The notes beneath the pieces are model-generated. The model saw only the letters and a list, made by a program, of their open reading frames with translations. It had not been told where the DNA came from and made no database searches. A stretch of DNA of 64,000 nucleotides, taken from NCBI GenBank assembly GCA_035689115.1, contig DASSMA010000064.1, forward strand, positions 1 to 64,000, in the 5' to 3' direction. Position 1 is the first letter of the stretch; each line of letters opens with the position of its first letter. Position numbers and translations under genes: made by a program. Positions 49,339-59,200 of the stretch are shown here, in pieces. Source of the DNA: JAHFUS01 sp035689115 (GTDB taxonomy: Bacteria > Actinomycetota > Acidimicrobiia > Acidimicrobiales > GCA-2861595).

Positions 49339-50709
49339 GTGACCGGGATCGCCTCGCCGGCACTCGACGGGTCCCTCCATTTCCACCGGGCGCCGCCCAT
49401 CGGGGACCTCCTGGCCGCCGCCCACACGGCGGCCGAACGCCTCCTCGGGCCCTACGGCGTCGTGCGCCATTGCACGCAGTACCCGCAGGTCGAGGGCCTT
49501 CCCACGGCGCCCATCTTCGTGGCGCGAGGCCCGAAGCGCGGCTTCGGCGGCCGCAATCCGGGGTTCGACGTGGTGGGGATGGGCGTCTCCGACGACCGCG
49601 ACGACGCCCGGCTGAAGGCCCTGATCGAGGCGGTCGAGCGGTACTGCTTCGCCTGGCCCCACGACCCGCTGCTGGTCGAGCGGCACCCGTACCGGGACGT
49701 GAGGGCGGTCGCCATCGCGCCGGAGCAGGTCCGGCCGTACTCCGGGGCGCAGTACCGGGCCAGGCCCTCCCTCCGGTTCCCGGGGCCCGACGACCCGATC
49801 GACTGGGCGTGGGCGTACTCGCTCACGCGGGAGTCGTTCGTGCTCGTCCCCGCGTCCCTGGCCCTGTCGTCGGTGGGCTTCCGTCCCCCGAACAACTACG
49901 TGGTGTCCGGGTCCAGCACCGGTGTGGCCTGCCACGTGTCGGTGGAGGCGGCCCTGCTCGCCGGGCTGCTGGAGGTGGTGGAGCGCGACGCCATCATGCT
50001 CCACTGGCTGCACAGCCGGCAGCCGCCACGGATCGTCGTGGACCCCGTCGCCGATGCCGAGCCGGCGGCGCTCCTGAGGGCCCATTTCGACCGGGCAGAG
50101 TTCGAGTTCACCCTGTTCGACATCACCGCCGACACGGGCATCCCCGTCGTCTGCTGCCGGGCCAGCGGCACCGACCCGGGCCGCCCTGCCTCGGCCTTCG
50201 GGGCGGCCTGCCGACCCGACCCGGCGGCGGCCGCCCGCAAGGCCTTGTTCGAGTGCGCCCAGGTGCTGGCCGGCCTCCACGGCCTCGGGTGCGACGCGCG
50301 GTCGTCCTTCCCCGCGTCCGACGTGCGGGACATCTGGGACCACGCCCGTTACTACGCCAGCGCCGCCAACGTCGGCGCCGTCGAGCACTTCGCCGGTTCC
50401 GCCGAGCGGGTAGGCCTCGGCGAGCTGCCCCGGCTCGGGACGGGCGACGCGGCGACAGATCTGCGCCGGTGCGTCGAGCGGCTGGCCGCCCTGGACCTCG
50501 AGGTGCTGTGCGTCGACCTCACGCCGGCCGACGTGGCGGCCGCCGGCCTGCGCACCGTGAAGGTGCTCGTGCCGGGCATGGTCGACATCAACGGCGACGC
50601 CCGGCTCCCACAGCTCGGGCCGGCGCGGTTGCGCCTGGCGGCCGGCGCCCTCGGCTGGCCGCCGTTCGACGAGGCCTCCGCCAACCCGGCCCCGTGCCCG
50701 ATGTCGTGA
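49339..50709 (+). CDS. YcaO-domain cyclodehydratase (azoline-forming type)
   Basis: It encodes 456 residues from GTG with GGGAGGG upstream. The ATP-binding signatures are DDARLKALIEAVERYCF near 98 and SGSSTGVACHVSVEAALLAGLLEVVERDAIMLHW near 200, then AFGAACRPDPAAAARKALFECAQ near 295. The C-terminus ends NPAPCPMS, a PxPxP-like tail typical of azoline-forming enzymes and needed for their activity. It would convert Cys and Ser/Thr of the precursor to thiazolines and (methyl)oxazolines. Its partner, an RRE-ThiF protein, is encoded separately at 54085. It overlaps the peptidase gene by four bases. Confidence 0.88.
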   Translation: MTGIASPALDGSLHFHRAPPIGDLLAAAHTAAERLLGPYGVVRHCTQYPQVEGLPTAPIFVARGPKRGFGGRNPGFDVVGMGVSDDRDDARLKALIEAVERYCFAWPHDPLLVERHPYRDVRAVAIAPEQVRPYSGAQYRARPSLRFPGPDDPIDWAWAYSLTRESFVLVPASLALSSVGFRPPNNYVVSGSSTGVACHVSVEAALLAGLLEVVERDAIMLHWLHSRQPPRIVVDPVADAEPAALLRAHFDRAEFEFTLFDITADTGIPVVCCRASGTDPGRPASAFGAACRPDPAAAARKALFECAQVLAGLHGLGCDARSSFPASDVRDIWDHARYYASAANVGAVEHFAGSAERVGLGELPRLGTGDAATDLRRCVERLAALDLEVLCVDLTPADVAAAGLRTVKVLVPGMVDINGDARLPQLGPARLRLAAGALGWPPFDEASANPAPCPMS

Positions 50710-51473
50710 CCGGCGACCGCGGTGGCTTCCGGTGCGACATCCGCTACGAGCACGGCGACGAGCCGGCGCTCCCGGCCGCCGAGGTGCGCGGCCTGTGCCG
50801 GTTCGCCCGGCGGAAGGGGGAGGAGTGGGGGACGGCGACCTGCCGGTTCCTCGGCCTCGACGCCCGGCGGACGGTCACGCTCGTCCTGCGCCAGGGCACG
50901 GTGCTCTCCTTCGCCCGCGGTTCAGAAGTTGTCATCGGCGTGCGCCGGGGCACCGTCAGCGCCGCCCTCGCCCACGAACTCGTCCACGCCGTCGCCGGCC
51001 CGTCGCCCCTCCAGGCCTACGCCGAGGGGCTGGCCGTGTGGGCCGATGCCGAGCTGCGCCTGGCCGGGCCGGCCTGGCCCTTCTTCGGGCTCCGCCCCGA
51101 CCGCTGGGTCCGGCAGTTCGTCGAGGACGGAAGCTTCGTGCCGCTCTCGGCGCTGCTGGACGGGCCCGCCACGCCGCCGTCGCCCGACACCGGCTTCTCC
51201 GACGCGGCGCGCGTCTACCTGGAGGCGGCCTCGCTGGTCGGCTTCATCGTGTCCCGCCTGGGCATCGACGGGTTCTGGCCCTACTTCGGCTCGGGCCGCC
51301 CGCTGGCCGCCCCGGGCCGGGCGACGGCGGCCCTGGAGCGGGCGTGGACGGACAGCATCGGCGGCGCCGTCACGCCGGCCGAGGCCCGCCTGCGCGACGC
51401 CGCCCTGGCCCGGATGGTGAACGGTCGCGACGGCCTCCCGCCGCGTCCTGCGGCGGCGGTGGTGGACCGGTGA
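50706..51473 (+). CDS. HExxH zinc peptidase, likely precursor-processing
   Basis: It encodes 255 residues from GTG. The zinc motif is AHELVHAVAG (about 87-96) and a downstream AYAEGLAVWADAE supplies the third ligand Glu, the gluzincin arrangement (HExxH...E). No signal peptide is seen. The rest shows no family I can name. Its place in the operon, directly after the YcaO gene with a four-base overlap, suggests it cuts the leader segments from the modified tandem cores. It could also be a general peptidase recruited to the cluster. Confidence 0.72.
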   Translation: MTGDRGGFRCDIRYEHGDEPALPAAEVRGLCRFARRKGEEWGTATCRFLGLDARRTVTLVLRQGTVLSFARGSEVVIGVRRGTVSAALAHELVHAVAGPSPLQAYAEGLAVWADAELRLAGPAWPFFGLRPDRWVRQFVEDGSFVPLSALLDGPATPPSPDTGFSDAARVYLEAASLVGFIVSRLGIDGFWPYFGSGRPLAAPGRATAALERAWTDSIGGAVTPAEARLRDAALARMVNGRDGLPPRPAAAVVDR

Positions 51474-52291
51474 CCGAGCCCGTGCGCGTCCTGTTCGCCG
51501 GCGACCGTCCCGTGTGCACCCGCCTGGTCGAGGTGATCCGGGCGGCCGGCGACGAAGTGGTCGGCGTCGGCCTGAACAACCCGCCGCGCCTCGGTGGCGA
51601 AACGGTGCGGGCGGCCGCCGGCGTGGACGGCGGACGGGTCTTCTTCGGCCGCAGCTTCTCCAGCGAGGTGGCCCTCCGGAAGTTCGCCGGCCTCGAGCCC
51701 CACCTCGGCGTCTCGTGCGGCTTCGCACCGATCCTGCCCACCAGCATGCTGAAGCTGCCGCAGTGGGGCTGGGTCAACGTGCACCGGTCGTACCTGCCCT
51801 ACAACCGGGGCCTCGACCCCCTCCAGTGGGCCGTGGTGGACGGGACACCGGCCGGTGTGTCGATCCACGTGATGACCGAGGAGGTCGACGCCGGCCCGAT
51901 CATCGCCCAGGCGGAGATGCCGGTCCTGCCCACCGACGACTTCGACGCCCTCGAGGCCCGATCCGACCGCCTGGTGCTCGACCTGTTCACCGAGGCCTGG
52001 CCCAGGCTCCGGGCGGGCGGCGTGGAGGGGACGCCCCAGGACGAGGACCTGGCCACCTACCACACGTGGGCGGACTGCAAGGGCCTCCGCCAGCTGGACC
52101 TCAACGCCACCATGAAGGTCCGGCGGGTGCTCGACGTCCTGCGGGTGTACTCGGGCGCCGACTGGTCCTTCGTGGAGTTCCGCCTCGGGCTCGACCCCTT
52201 TCCCTACCGCGTGGGAGCCAGGGTCGTCCCCATGGCGGGCATCGAGCACGCGAGCCCGCGGCGCGGGCCGGGAGAGGACGGACGACGATGA
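51470..52291 (+). CDS. Formyltransferase-family protein
   Basis: It encodes 273 residues from GTG. The core is GVSCGFAPILPTSM, then WVNVHRSYLPYNRGLDPLQWAVVDGTPAGVSIHVMTEEVDAGPII. It has the Asn-His pair (NVH) and the later Asp (EVDAGPI) of the N10-formyltetrahydrofolate-dependent formyltransferase triad, so it looks active. Relatives formylate Met-tRNA or amino sugars. Here a peptide N-terminus or an attached amino sugar (glycosyltransferases lie downstream) is the likely acceptor. It overlaps both neighbours by four bases. Confidence 0.85.
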   Translation: MTEPVRVLFAGDRPVCTRLVEVIRAAGDEVVGVGLNNPPRLGGETVRAAAGVDGGRVFFGRSFSSEVALRKFAGLEPHLGVSCGFAPILPTSMLKLPQWGWVNVHRSYLPYNRGLDPLQWAVVDGTPAGVSIHVMTEEVDAGPIIAQAEMPVLPTDDFDALEARSDRLVLDLFTEAWPRLRAGGVEGTPQDEDLATYHTWADCKGLRQLDLNATMKVRRVLDVLRVYSGADWSFVEFRLGLDPFPYRVGARVVPMAGIEHASPRRGPGEDGRR

Positions 52292-53481
52292 GGCGATCCT
52301 GGCTGGCCGCCGTGGCCGCCGCCGCCCTGGCCCTGCCGGCGTGCAACTCGTCGGCCGGCGGCGCCCAGGGCATGGGCTCGTGGACCACCGTGGGCCGCAT
52401 GCACACCGCCCGGGAGGGCGGCGGGGCGGGCCTCGGGACGGCCACCGCCCGCTTGGGCGACGGCCGGGTCCTCGTGGCGGGCGGCTACCGGAGCCTGTCG
52501 GGCCGCTTCGAGCGCAACGCCACCTTCTACCTCGAGAAGACGGAGATCTTCGACCCCGCCACGGGCAAGTGGCAGATGACCGGCAGCATGAACCAGCCCC
52601 GCTTCGGCGCCGCCGTGGTGACCCTGCCGAAGACCGGGAAGGTGCTGGCCGCCGGCGGCAGCGCCGGCGACGACGGGGTCATCAGCCCGTCGGCCGAGCT
52701 GTACGACCCGGCCACCGGGGCGTGGACGTTCACCCTGCCGATGGCCGCCTGCCGGGTGTCGCCCAGCGCATCGGTGCTGGCGTCGGGCGACGTGCTGGTG
52801 GTGGGCGGGGTGGGCTGCGACGGCGCCGCCCAGACCACCGCCGAGCTCTACCGGTCGACCTCCGGCGAGTGGGTCCCGGCCGCCCCGATGGCCACGCCGC
52901 GGTGGGGCCACTCGGCCACCGTGCTGGCCGACGGGCGCGTCCTCGTGGCAGGCGGGCGCTCGACGGCGGTGGGTGCGCCGACGGAGAAGGTCGAGGCGTC
53001 GGCGGAGATCTACGACCCCGCCGCCGACAGGTGGTCGCCGGCCGCGCCCATGCACGAGGGCCGGGTGCTCCACGCCGCCGGCCTGCTGAGCTCGGGCGAG
53101 GTCGTCGTGGCAGGAGGCCACCCGCAGAACCCGTCCGACCCCCACGCCGCCACCGCCAGCGCCGAGCTGTACGACGCCCGGGCCAATGCCTGGACGAAGA
53201 CGGGGAGCATGCACGCCGGACGGGAGGAGGGCGGGTCGGCCGTCCTGGAGGACGGGACCTTCCTCATGGCCGGCGGCGGCCAGCAGGCGAGCGCCGAGAT
53301 CTTCCGCCCGTCCACCGGCACGTGGTCGCTCACCGAGCCGATGAGCACCATCCACGACGACGCCCAGCTCACCGTCCTGCCCGCCGGCGACGTGCTCATC
53401 GCCGGCGGCTTCGTCTTCGGCAGCCACAACAGCTACCGCAACACCGACGTGGCCGAGCTGTTCCACCCACAGAAGGGCTGA
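52288..53481 (+). CDS. Kelch-repeat lipoprotein
   Basis: It encodes 397 residues. The N-terminus is a lipoprotein signal, LAAVAAAALALPACNSS, with the lipobox Cys near residue 19. Then come about six kelch-like repeats, each with a VLVAGG or VVGGV strand and a TAELYDPATGAWT strand (residues 60-390), forming a beta-propeller as in galactose-oxidase-like proteins. No copper-radical site can be identified, so oxidase activity is doubtful. Being anchored outside the membrane, it may bind or chaperone the exported peptide, or mediate immunity. It overlaps the formyltransferase gene. Confidence 0.78.
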   Translation: MRRSWLAAVAAAALALPACNSSAGGAQGMGSWTTVGRMHTAREGGGAGLGTATARLGDGRVLVAGGYRSLSGRFERNATFYLEKTEIFDPATGKWQMTGSMNQPRFGAAVVTLPKTGKVLAAGGSAGDDGVISPSAELYDPATGAWTFTLPMAACRVSPSASVLASGDVLVVGGVGCDGAAQTTAELYRSTSGEWVPAAPMATPRWGHSATVLADGRVLVAGGRSTAVGAPTEKVEASAEIYDPAADRWSPAAPMHEGRVLHAAGLLSSGEVVVAGGHPQNPSDPHAATASAELYDARANAWTKTGSMHAGREEGGSAVLEDGTFLMAGGGQQASAEIFRPSTGTWSLTEPMSTIHDDAQLTVLPAGDVLIAGGFVFGSHNSYRNTDVAELFHPQKG

Positions 53482-53488
53482 GGCACCC

Positions 53489-54088
53489 ATGACGCTCTCC
53501 GGTTCCCCAGGGCTCAGGCACCTGGTCCGCCACGCCGACGACCTGGTGGGCGGCCGCCTGCCCGGCCCCCGGTCCGGCTTCGAGAACGCCCGCCAGGTGG
53601 CGGCCGTCCTCGCCGACGTGCTGGGCGACGCCGACCTGCTCCCGGCCGAGCTGGCGGCGGCCCTGCCGCCCGACGGCTTCGGGAAGTACCTGCTCTTCGC
53701 CTCGCCCGCCTTCGTGGTGTTCGCCACCGTGACCGCTCCCGAGGTGGCTGCGCCGATCCACGACCACGGCTCCTGGGGAGTGGTCGGGCTGTGGCGGGGC
53801 CGGGAGGAGGAGGTCCGCTACCGGCTGTCGGCGGCCGGGGAGGGCCTGGCCGAGGCGGGCCGCAAGGGCTACGCCGCCGGCGACGTGATGATCGTGGAGC
53901 CGCCCCCCGACGACGTCCACCAGGTGTTCAACACGAGCGGGCGCCCGTCGGTGTCGGTGCACCTCTTCGCCGGCGACCTCGTGACGTCGGGCTTCCGGGT
54001 GTGGGCCGGCCCGGCGGCGAAGGCCAGGCACACCGGCCCCCTGGCCTACGACGACCAGCCCGCCCTCGGCACGGTGGGTGCCCGGTGA
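53489..54088 (+). CDS. Cysteine-dioxygenase-like cupin
   Basis: It encodes 199 residues. The cupin metal site is APIHDHGSWGVVGLWRG (HxH near 91-93) and DDVHQVFNTSGRPSVSVHLFAGDL (His near 143), the three-His arrangement of cysteine dioxygenase-type proteins. The substrate may be free cysteine or a thiol in the peptide; both are conjecture. It starts eight bases after the kelch gene and overlaps the RRE-ThiF gene by four bases. Confidence 0.78.
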   Translation: MTLSGSPGLRHLVRHADDLVGGRLPGPRSGFENARQVAAVLADVLGDADLLPAELAAALPPDGFGKYLLFASPAFVVFATVTAPEVAAPIHDHGSWGVVGLWRGREEEVRYRLSAAGEGLAEAGRKGYAAGDVMIVEPPPDDVHQVFNTSGRPSVSVHLFAGDLVTSGFRVWAGPAAKARHTGPLAYDDQPALGTVGAR

Positions 54089-55200
54089 CCGGCGGCCTGC
54101 CCGAGCGCCCGCTGCTCCCGGGGTTCTTCCGCGTCATCCCCATGGGCGACGACGCCGTCCAGCTGCGCAGCGCCGGCCGGGTGATCCGCCTGGGGGCGCC
54201 CGGCCTGGGTCGGCTCGGGCCGGAGCTGCTGGCCGCCTTCGACGGCCGGGCCACCGTCGAGGAGTTGAGCGGGCGGTTCCCGCTCGGGGCGCCGGTGGTC
54301 GAGGAGCTGGTGCGGCGCCTGCACGCCGGGGGTGTGCTGTCCGACGGCGGCGACGCCGGCGGAGCGGCCGCCGACACCGTCACCGCCGAGTTCTACGAGG
54401 TGGTGCAGGGCGGCCGGCGGGCGGCCGAGGCGCGCGCCGCCCTCGACGGGGCGCGGGTGCTCTTCGCCGGCCTCGGCCCGGTGGCCCGCACGGCGGCCCG
54501 CTGCCTGGCCGCGTCCCACGTCGGCGCGCTGGTGCTGGCCGACGGCGGCAGGGTCACCGCCATCGACCAGGCCATCGTCCCCGGCGGGCCGGCCGACGGC
54601 GGCCGGCCCCGTCCCCGGGTCGTGGCCGAGGAGTGCCTCCAGGCGGCCGAGGTCGCGACGCCGGGGGTCTTCCCGCCCGTGGTCGCCATGGAGGGCGAGG
54701 CGCCCATCGAGCGGATCCTCGAGCGTTCGGCGCCGCTGGCACTGGTGGTGGTCGAGGTCGACGAGTCGGGGGAACAGGCGGAGGAGGCCAACGCCGCCTG
54801 CCTCGCCGCCGGCGTGCCCGCCCTGTTCCATGCGGCGACCACCGTGGAGGGTGTCGTCGGCCCGGCCGTGGCCGCCGGCTCGCCGGGCTGCTTCGCCTGC
54901 CTGGTGAGCCGGCGCACCAGCCACCTGCGCCACTACGACGAGCACCTCGTCTACCAGGCCGGCCTGCGCACGGGCGAGGTCGCCGCCCGCCAGCCGGCCC
55001 TCCTCGGGGCCTGCGCCACCCTCGCCGGCGGGCTGGTGGCGGCCGAGGCCCTCGCCCTCCTGACCGGGTCGCCGGCCGTCACGAGGGGCGGGGTGCTCAC
55101 CGCCGACTTCCGGACGCTCCAGGTCCGGCGCGACGCACTCGTCGCCGTCCCCGGGTGCCCGGCCTGCGGGCGCGACCTGGAGGTCGTCGCCGGCTCATGA
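54085..55200 (+). CDS. RRE-ThiF (E1-like) leader-binding partner of YcaO
   Basis: It encodes 371 residues from GTG. Residues 1-95 form a winged-helix-like peptide-recognition element (LLPGFFRVIPMGDDAVQLRSAGRVIRL, then GRATVEELSGRFPLGAPVVEELVRRLHAGGVL). The rest is an E1/ThiF-like Rossmann fold (VLFAGLGPVARTAARCLAASHVGALVLAD) with a zinc site from CFACL and CPACG. The canonical adenylation motifs are weak, as in proteins that only bind the leader and activate YcaO. It would present the precursor to the YcaO enzyme at 49339. It overlaps the SagB gene by four bases. Confidence 0.85.
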   Translation: MTGGLPERPLLPGFFRVIPMGDDAVQLRSAGRVIRLGAPGLGRLGPELLAAFDGRATVEELSGRFPLGAPVVEELVRRLHAGGVLSDGGDAGGAAADTVTAEFYEVVQGGRRAAEARAALDGARVLFAGLGPVARTAARCLAASHVGALVLADGGRVTAIDQAIVPGGPADGGRPRPRVVAEECLQAAEVATPGVFPPVVAMEGEAPIERILERSAPLALVVVEVDESGEQAEEANAACLAAGVPALFHAATTVEGVVGPAVAAGSPGCFACLVSRRTSHLRHYDEHLVYQAGLRTGEVAARQPALLGACATLAGGLVAAEALALLTGSPAVTRGGVLTADFRTLQVRRDALVAVPGCPACGRDLEVVAGS

Positions 55201-56240
55201 CCGCGGTCGGCACCAGGTTCCGGCGCTCGCCGCACTGCCTCCTCCAATGGGACGGCGCCGACCTGCTGGCGCGCAACTGCGACGACCAGCGCCTGTTCCG
55301 CATCGGCGAGGGCTACGTCGGCATCCTGCACCGCCTCTCGGAGTGGACGGCGGCCGACGACCTGGCGCCGCCGCCCGGCACCGACGGTGCGCGCCTGCGC
55401 GCCGCCCTCGACCGGCTGGTGGCCATGGGCCTGGTGGTGAGCGACCCGCCCGGCGAGTCCCGCCCCACCGCGACGTCGTGGGACCCGATCGACCTGGCCG
55501 TCCAGCGGCGCACGTCCCGTGGGGGCTACGACGCATCGGCGCCACGGCCGGAACCGCCGCCCCCGCCGTTCAAGCCGGTGCCGGGGTCGCCCGCCATCCC
55601 CCTTGAGCGCTCGGGGCTGGACGACCGCGTCAGCCTCGGCGCCGCCCTCGACCGGCGGCGGACGCAGCGCACCTACGCGCCTGGCGGCATCGGCCTCGGC
55701 GAGCTGGGGCGCTTCCTCCACGCCAGCGCCCGGGTCACGCGCACCAGCACCGACCCCGCGGCCGGCGCCCTGTGGCACCGGCCCTACCCCACCGCCGGCG
55801 CCCGCTGCGAGCTGGAGCTGTACCCGCTGTGCAACGCCGTCGACGGCCTCGAGCCGGGCGCCTACTTCTACGACCCGTGCAACCACGCGCTGCACCTGGT
55901 GCGCGGCCGCGACGCCTGGCAGGACGAGATCACCCGGCACGCCCGCCGCTCGACGGGCGACGCCACCAACCTCGACCCGCCGGTGATCGTCATGGTGACG
56001 GCGGTGTTCCAGCGCACCATGTGGAAGTACCGGAACATCGCCCTCAGCCTGATCCTGAAGGACGTGGGGGCGCTGTACCAGACGATGTACCTCGTCGCCA
56101 CCGCCCTGGGGCTGGCGCCGTGCGCCCTCGGCGGCTGGACCGAGGAGGAGAACGCCCGCTGGCTGGGGCTCGACCCGCTGGACGAGTCGCAGGTCGGCGC
56201 CTTCCTCCTCGGCCGCCCGGCGGAGGACCCTGCGTGGTGA
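55197..56240 (+). CDS. SagB-type FMN-dependent azoline dehydrogenase
   Basis: It encodes 347 residues. The nitroreductase-fold part (about 140-347) has LDRRRTQRTYAPGGIGLGELGRFLH, RPYPTAGARCELELYPLCNAV, then LILKDVGALYQTMYLVATALGLAPCALGGW, typical of SagB-type dehydrogenases. The N-terminal 110 residues form a winged-helix-like domain (LFRIGEGYVGILHRLSEW). It would oxidise thiazolines and oxazolines to azoles on the precursor. It is the last gene of the operon that begins with the precursor, and converges on the LanB gene. Confidence 0.87.
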   Translation: MTAVGTRFRRSPHCLLQWDGADLLARNCDDQRLFRIGEGYVGILHRLSEWTAADDLAPPPGTDGARLRAALDRLVAMGLVVSDPPGESRPTATSWDPIDLAVQRRTSRGGYDASAPRPEPPPPPFKPVPGSPAIPLERSGLDDRVSLGAALDRRRTQRTYAPGGIGLGELGRFLHASARVTRTSTDPAAGALWHRPYPTAGARCELELYPLCNAVDGLEPGAYFYDPCNHALHLVRGRDAWQDEITRHARRSTGDATNLDPPVIVMVTAVFQRTMWKYRNIALSLILKDVGALYQTMYLVATALGLAPCALGGWTEEENARWLGLDPLDESQVGAFLLGRPAEDPAW

Positions 56241-56257
56241 GCGGCGGACGCGCCCGG

Positions 56258-59200
56258 TCAGGCCCGGCCGGCGGCGGCCCGGCCGGCGCGGGCCAGGTGG
56301 AGGCGGGTGAGGGAGTCGTAGACGGCGAGCAGCAGCCGGGGGTCGGGCGGCAGGAGACGGGCCAGGGACTCGTCCACCAGGCGGACGGCCGCGTCGGCCG
56401 GCGCCGGGCCCAGCGCCCCCTCGGCCGCCAGCCGGCGCCAGCGGCCGGCCGCATCGGCGAGGGCGGCCGAGCGCTCCCGCAGCGGCCGCAGCAGCCCGGC
56501 GTGCGGGCCGGCGCCGGTGCGGACGGCGTCGCACCACGCCGCCAGGTCGGCCCGCTCGGCGCGGAAGCGGCGGCTGAGGTCGCCCTCCAGGCGGGCGTCG
56601 AGTCCGACGGCGGCGGCCAGGTGGTCCCGCCGCCGGCGCAGGGCCGCCGTTCGCTCGGGGCCGCCGGCGCCCACGTCGTCGAGGAGCAGGTCGGCGCCCG
56701 CCAGGGCGGCCCGCCAGCGCCGGTCGGCCCGCTCGTCGCCGGCCGGCAGCAGCCCCAGGACCCCGGCGGCGGCGTCGCTGTCGGCGGTGAAGACGGCTTC
56801 CGCCGCCTCCGCGCCGCAGGGCCCGCCGAAGCATTCCAGCGGCTGCTCGTAGGCATCCAGTCCGACGGCCCGGACGAGGCCGGTGGCCACCGCGTCGTGC
56901 AGCCCTGCCACCGCCTCCCGCAGGTCGGCCGGCCGGCCCCGCAGGCGGATGCGGACGTGATGGTCGGGGTCGGCGCCGCGCACGAAGTGCCAGGCCGCCG
57001 GCCCGGCCCGGTCGCGCAGCGGGACGAGGAGATCGGCCACCAACCCGTCGCCGGCCGACGCCGGCACGTAGAGCCTGGCGTCCAGCCACTGGCTCCCGGC
57101 GGGAAGGGAGCGGCGCGCGGCGGGGGACCACGCCGGCGGCGCGGCGAGCGGCTCGGCCGTGAACGGCACCACCAGCTCGTGGACGAAGGAACCCTCGGGC
57201 CCGCGGCAGCACAGGTCCTCGGGACCTGGGAACAGCTCCTCCAGCACCACGTCCCCGCTCGCTGGTACGGCGTCGACCAGGGCGTGGACCGCCAGGGGGT
57301 TGTCGAGGTCGACCACGAGGCCGCGGTCGCCGTCCTCCAGCGACACCAGGCGGGGGAGCCGGCGGGCGGCGCGCCAGCCGGCCACCCGGGCGAGGAGCTC
57401 GTGGTCGGGGCCGTCGGCCAGGTGCCGGACCTCGTGGCCGGGGACGCGCCACCGGGCCCGGGCCAGCACGATGCGGCCGGTGCGCACGCGCGGCAGGAAC
57501 GGGGCGCCGGCCAGCCCTCCCCAGCTCCACGCCAGCCCGCCCTGCACCTCGGCCACCTGGAGGGCGCACAGGAACCGGTAGGCGGGCAGGTTGACGGCGG
57601 CCGTGAAGTCGTGGGCGGTCGTGGAGCGGGGCACCACCCGTCGCCCGAGCGAGGCCGACCGGAGCACGAAGCGGCCGTCGCGCCGCGAGAGCAGCAGGTC
57701 CGACGCCGGGATCCGGTCGCCGCCGGGGACGCCCGACCCGCCGAGGTACGGGATCTCGTGGCGGCGCAGGGCCGGCCGCATGACCACGTTGCCGAACTTG
57801 CCGGCGGGCAGGTGGGCCACCTCGGCCCACACGGCCTCGGGGTCGGCCGCCTCCTCGGCGGCCAGGTGCCGGCGGACGTGCTCCAGGAGGTCGGGGTCGG
57901 CGGCGCAGAAGCGGCCGAGCATCCACGCGCCGGACGGCCCGCCGGCCGCCTCCAGCACCACGCCGAACCGGCCGGCGTCGAGGTCGCCGGCGCTGCCGGC
58001 GGCGACGGTGGCCAGCACGGCGAAGGCGCCGGGGAGCGGCAGGGCGCCGCCGTCCGCCAGGGCGTCCACGTCGGCGTCGGTGAGGGCCAGTTCCACCTCG
58101 CCCGGAGGCAGCGCCGCCAGGAGCGGCAGGAGCACCGCCTCCCGCCGGCCCCATGCCGGCTCGGGTGGTCCGGCCGGCTGGCCACCGGGCGCCGGGGCGC
58201 CGTAGCCCACGCCGAGGTCCTGGTCGAGGGCCTCGAGCAGCGGTACCTCGCGCTCGCCGTAGCGGCGCTCGAAGGCGGCGGCGAAGCGCTCGAAGTCGGG
58301 ACGCGGCGGGCGCCGGGCCAGGCGGTGCAGGATCCCCACCCCGCGGCGGAGCTCGTCGACGACGGCCGCACCGAGGGTGGCGGCCGGCGCCGGCTTCAGC
58401 AGCTGCACGCCCACCAGCCGGGCCCGGTCGACGCCCTCGGCCAGGTCGCCCAGGGCGGCGGCCACGTCGCCGTAGCGCCTGGGGTCGGCGCCCAACCCGC
58501 CGGCATCCAGGGCGGCCAGCAGGCCGGCGGCGACGCCCATCCGCTCGGTCACCTCTGCGCCCGGGGCGTGGCGGCGCAGCTGGCCGAGCAGCCCCGCCAG
58601 GGGGTCGCCGGCGGTGGCCGGCACCTGGACGGCGGGCACCAGGGCCTGGGCGGCCACCAGGTCGTCCGCCAGCGGCGTGCCCAACTCGGCCCGGGTGGCC
58701 CCGCCGGCGGCCCGGTCGAGCACGGCGTCCACGGCCGGGTGGCGCTCGGCGGCCACGAGGTGGTGGGTCGGCGCCGACCCGCCGCGCCGCTCCACCCAGC
58801 GCAGCTCGCCGGCCGTCCGGTACAGCGTGCTGGACGGCTCGTACGGCACGCCCTCGTCCTCGGCGACGGCCCGGCCGGCGGCGGACCGCAGGATGTCGAC
58901 GTCGAGCGTGCTGTGGCGCTTGTACTCCTCCCGGCCGGCGAGCACGAGCCGAGTTCGCTGACCGACGGTGCCCACGGACACGCCGCCGAAGAGGGCGAAC
59001 GGCGTCGGCCGCGACGCCATGCGCAGGAAGTAGCGGGCGAGGGCCCGCTCGATGCCGGGACCCCTGCCGCCCGTCGGGTCCCGCTGCCACAGCGGGAGCG
59101 CCGCCGCGAGGTCCGGGGAGCCGAGGAACAGGGCCTCCCGCACCTCGGGCCTGGCCAGGGCGGCGGCCAGACGCGACCGCAGGTCCGGGGCCGACTCCAC

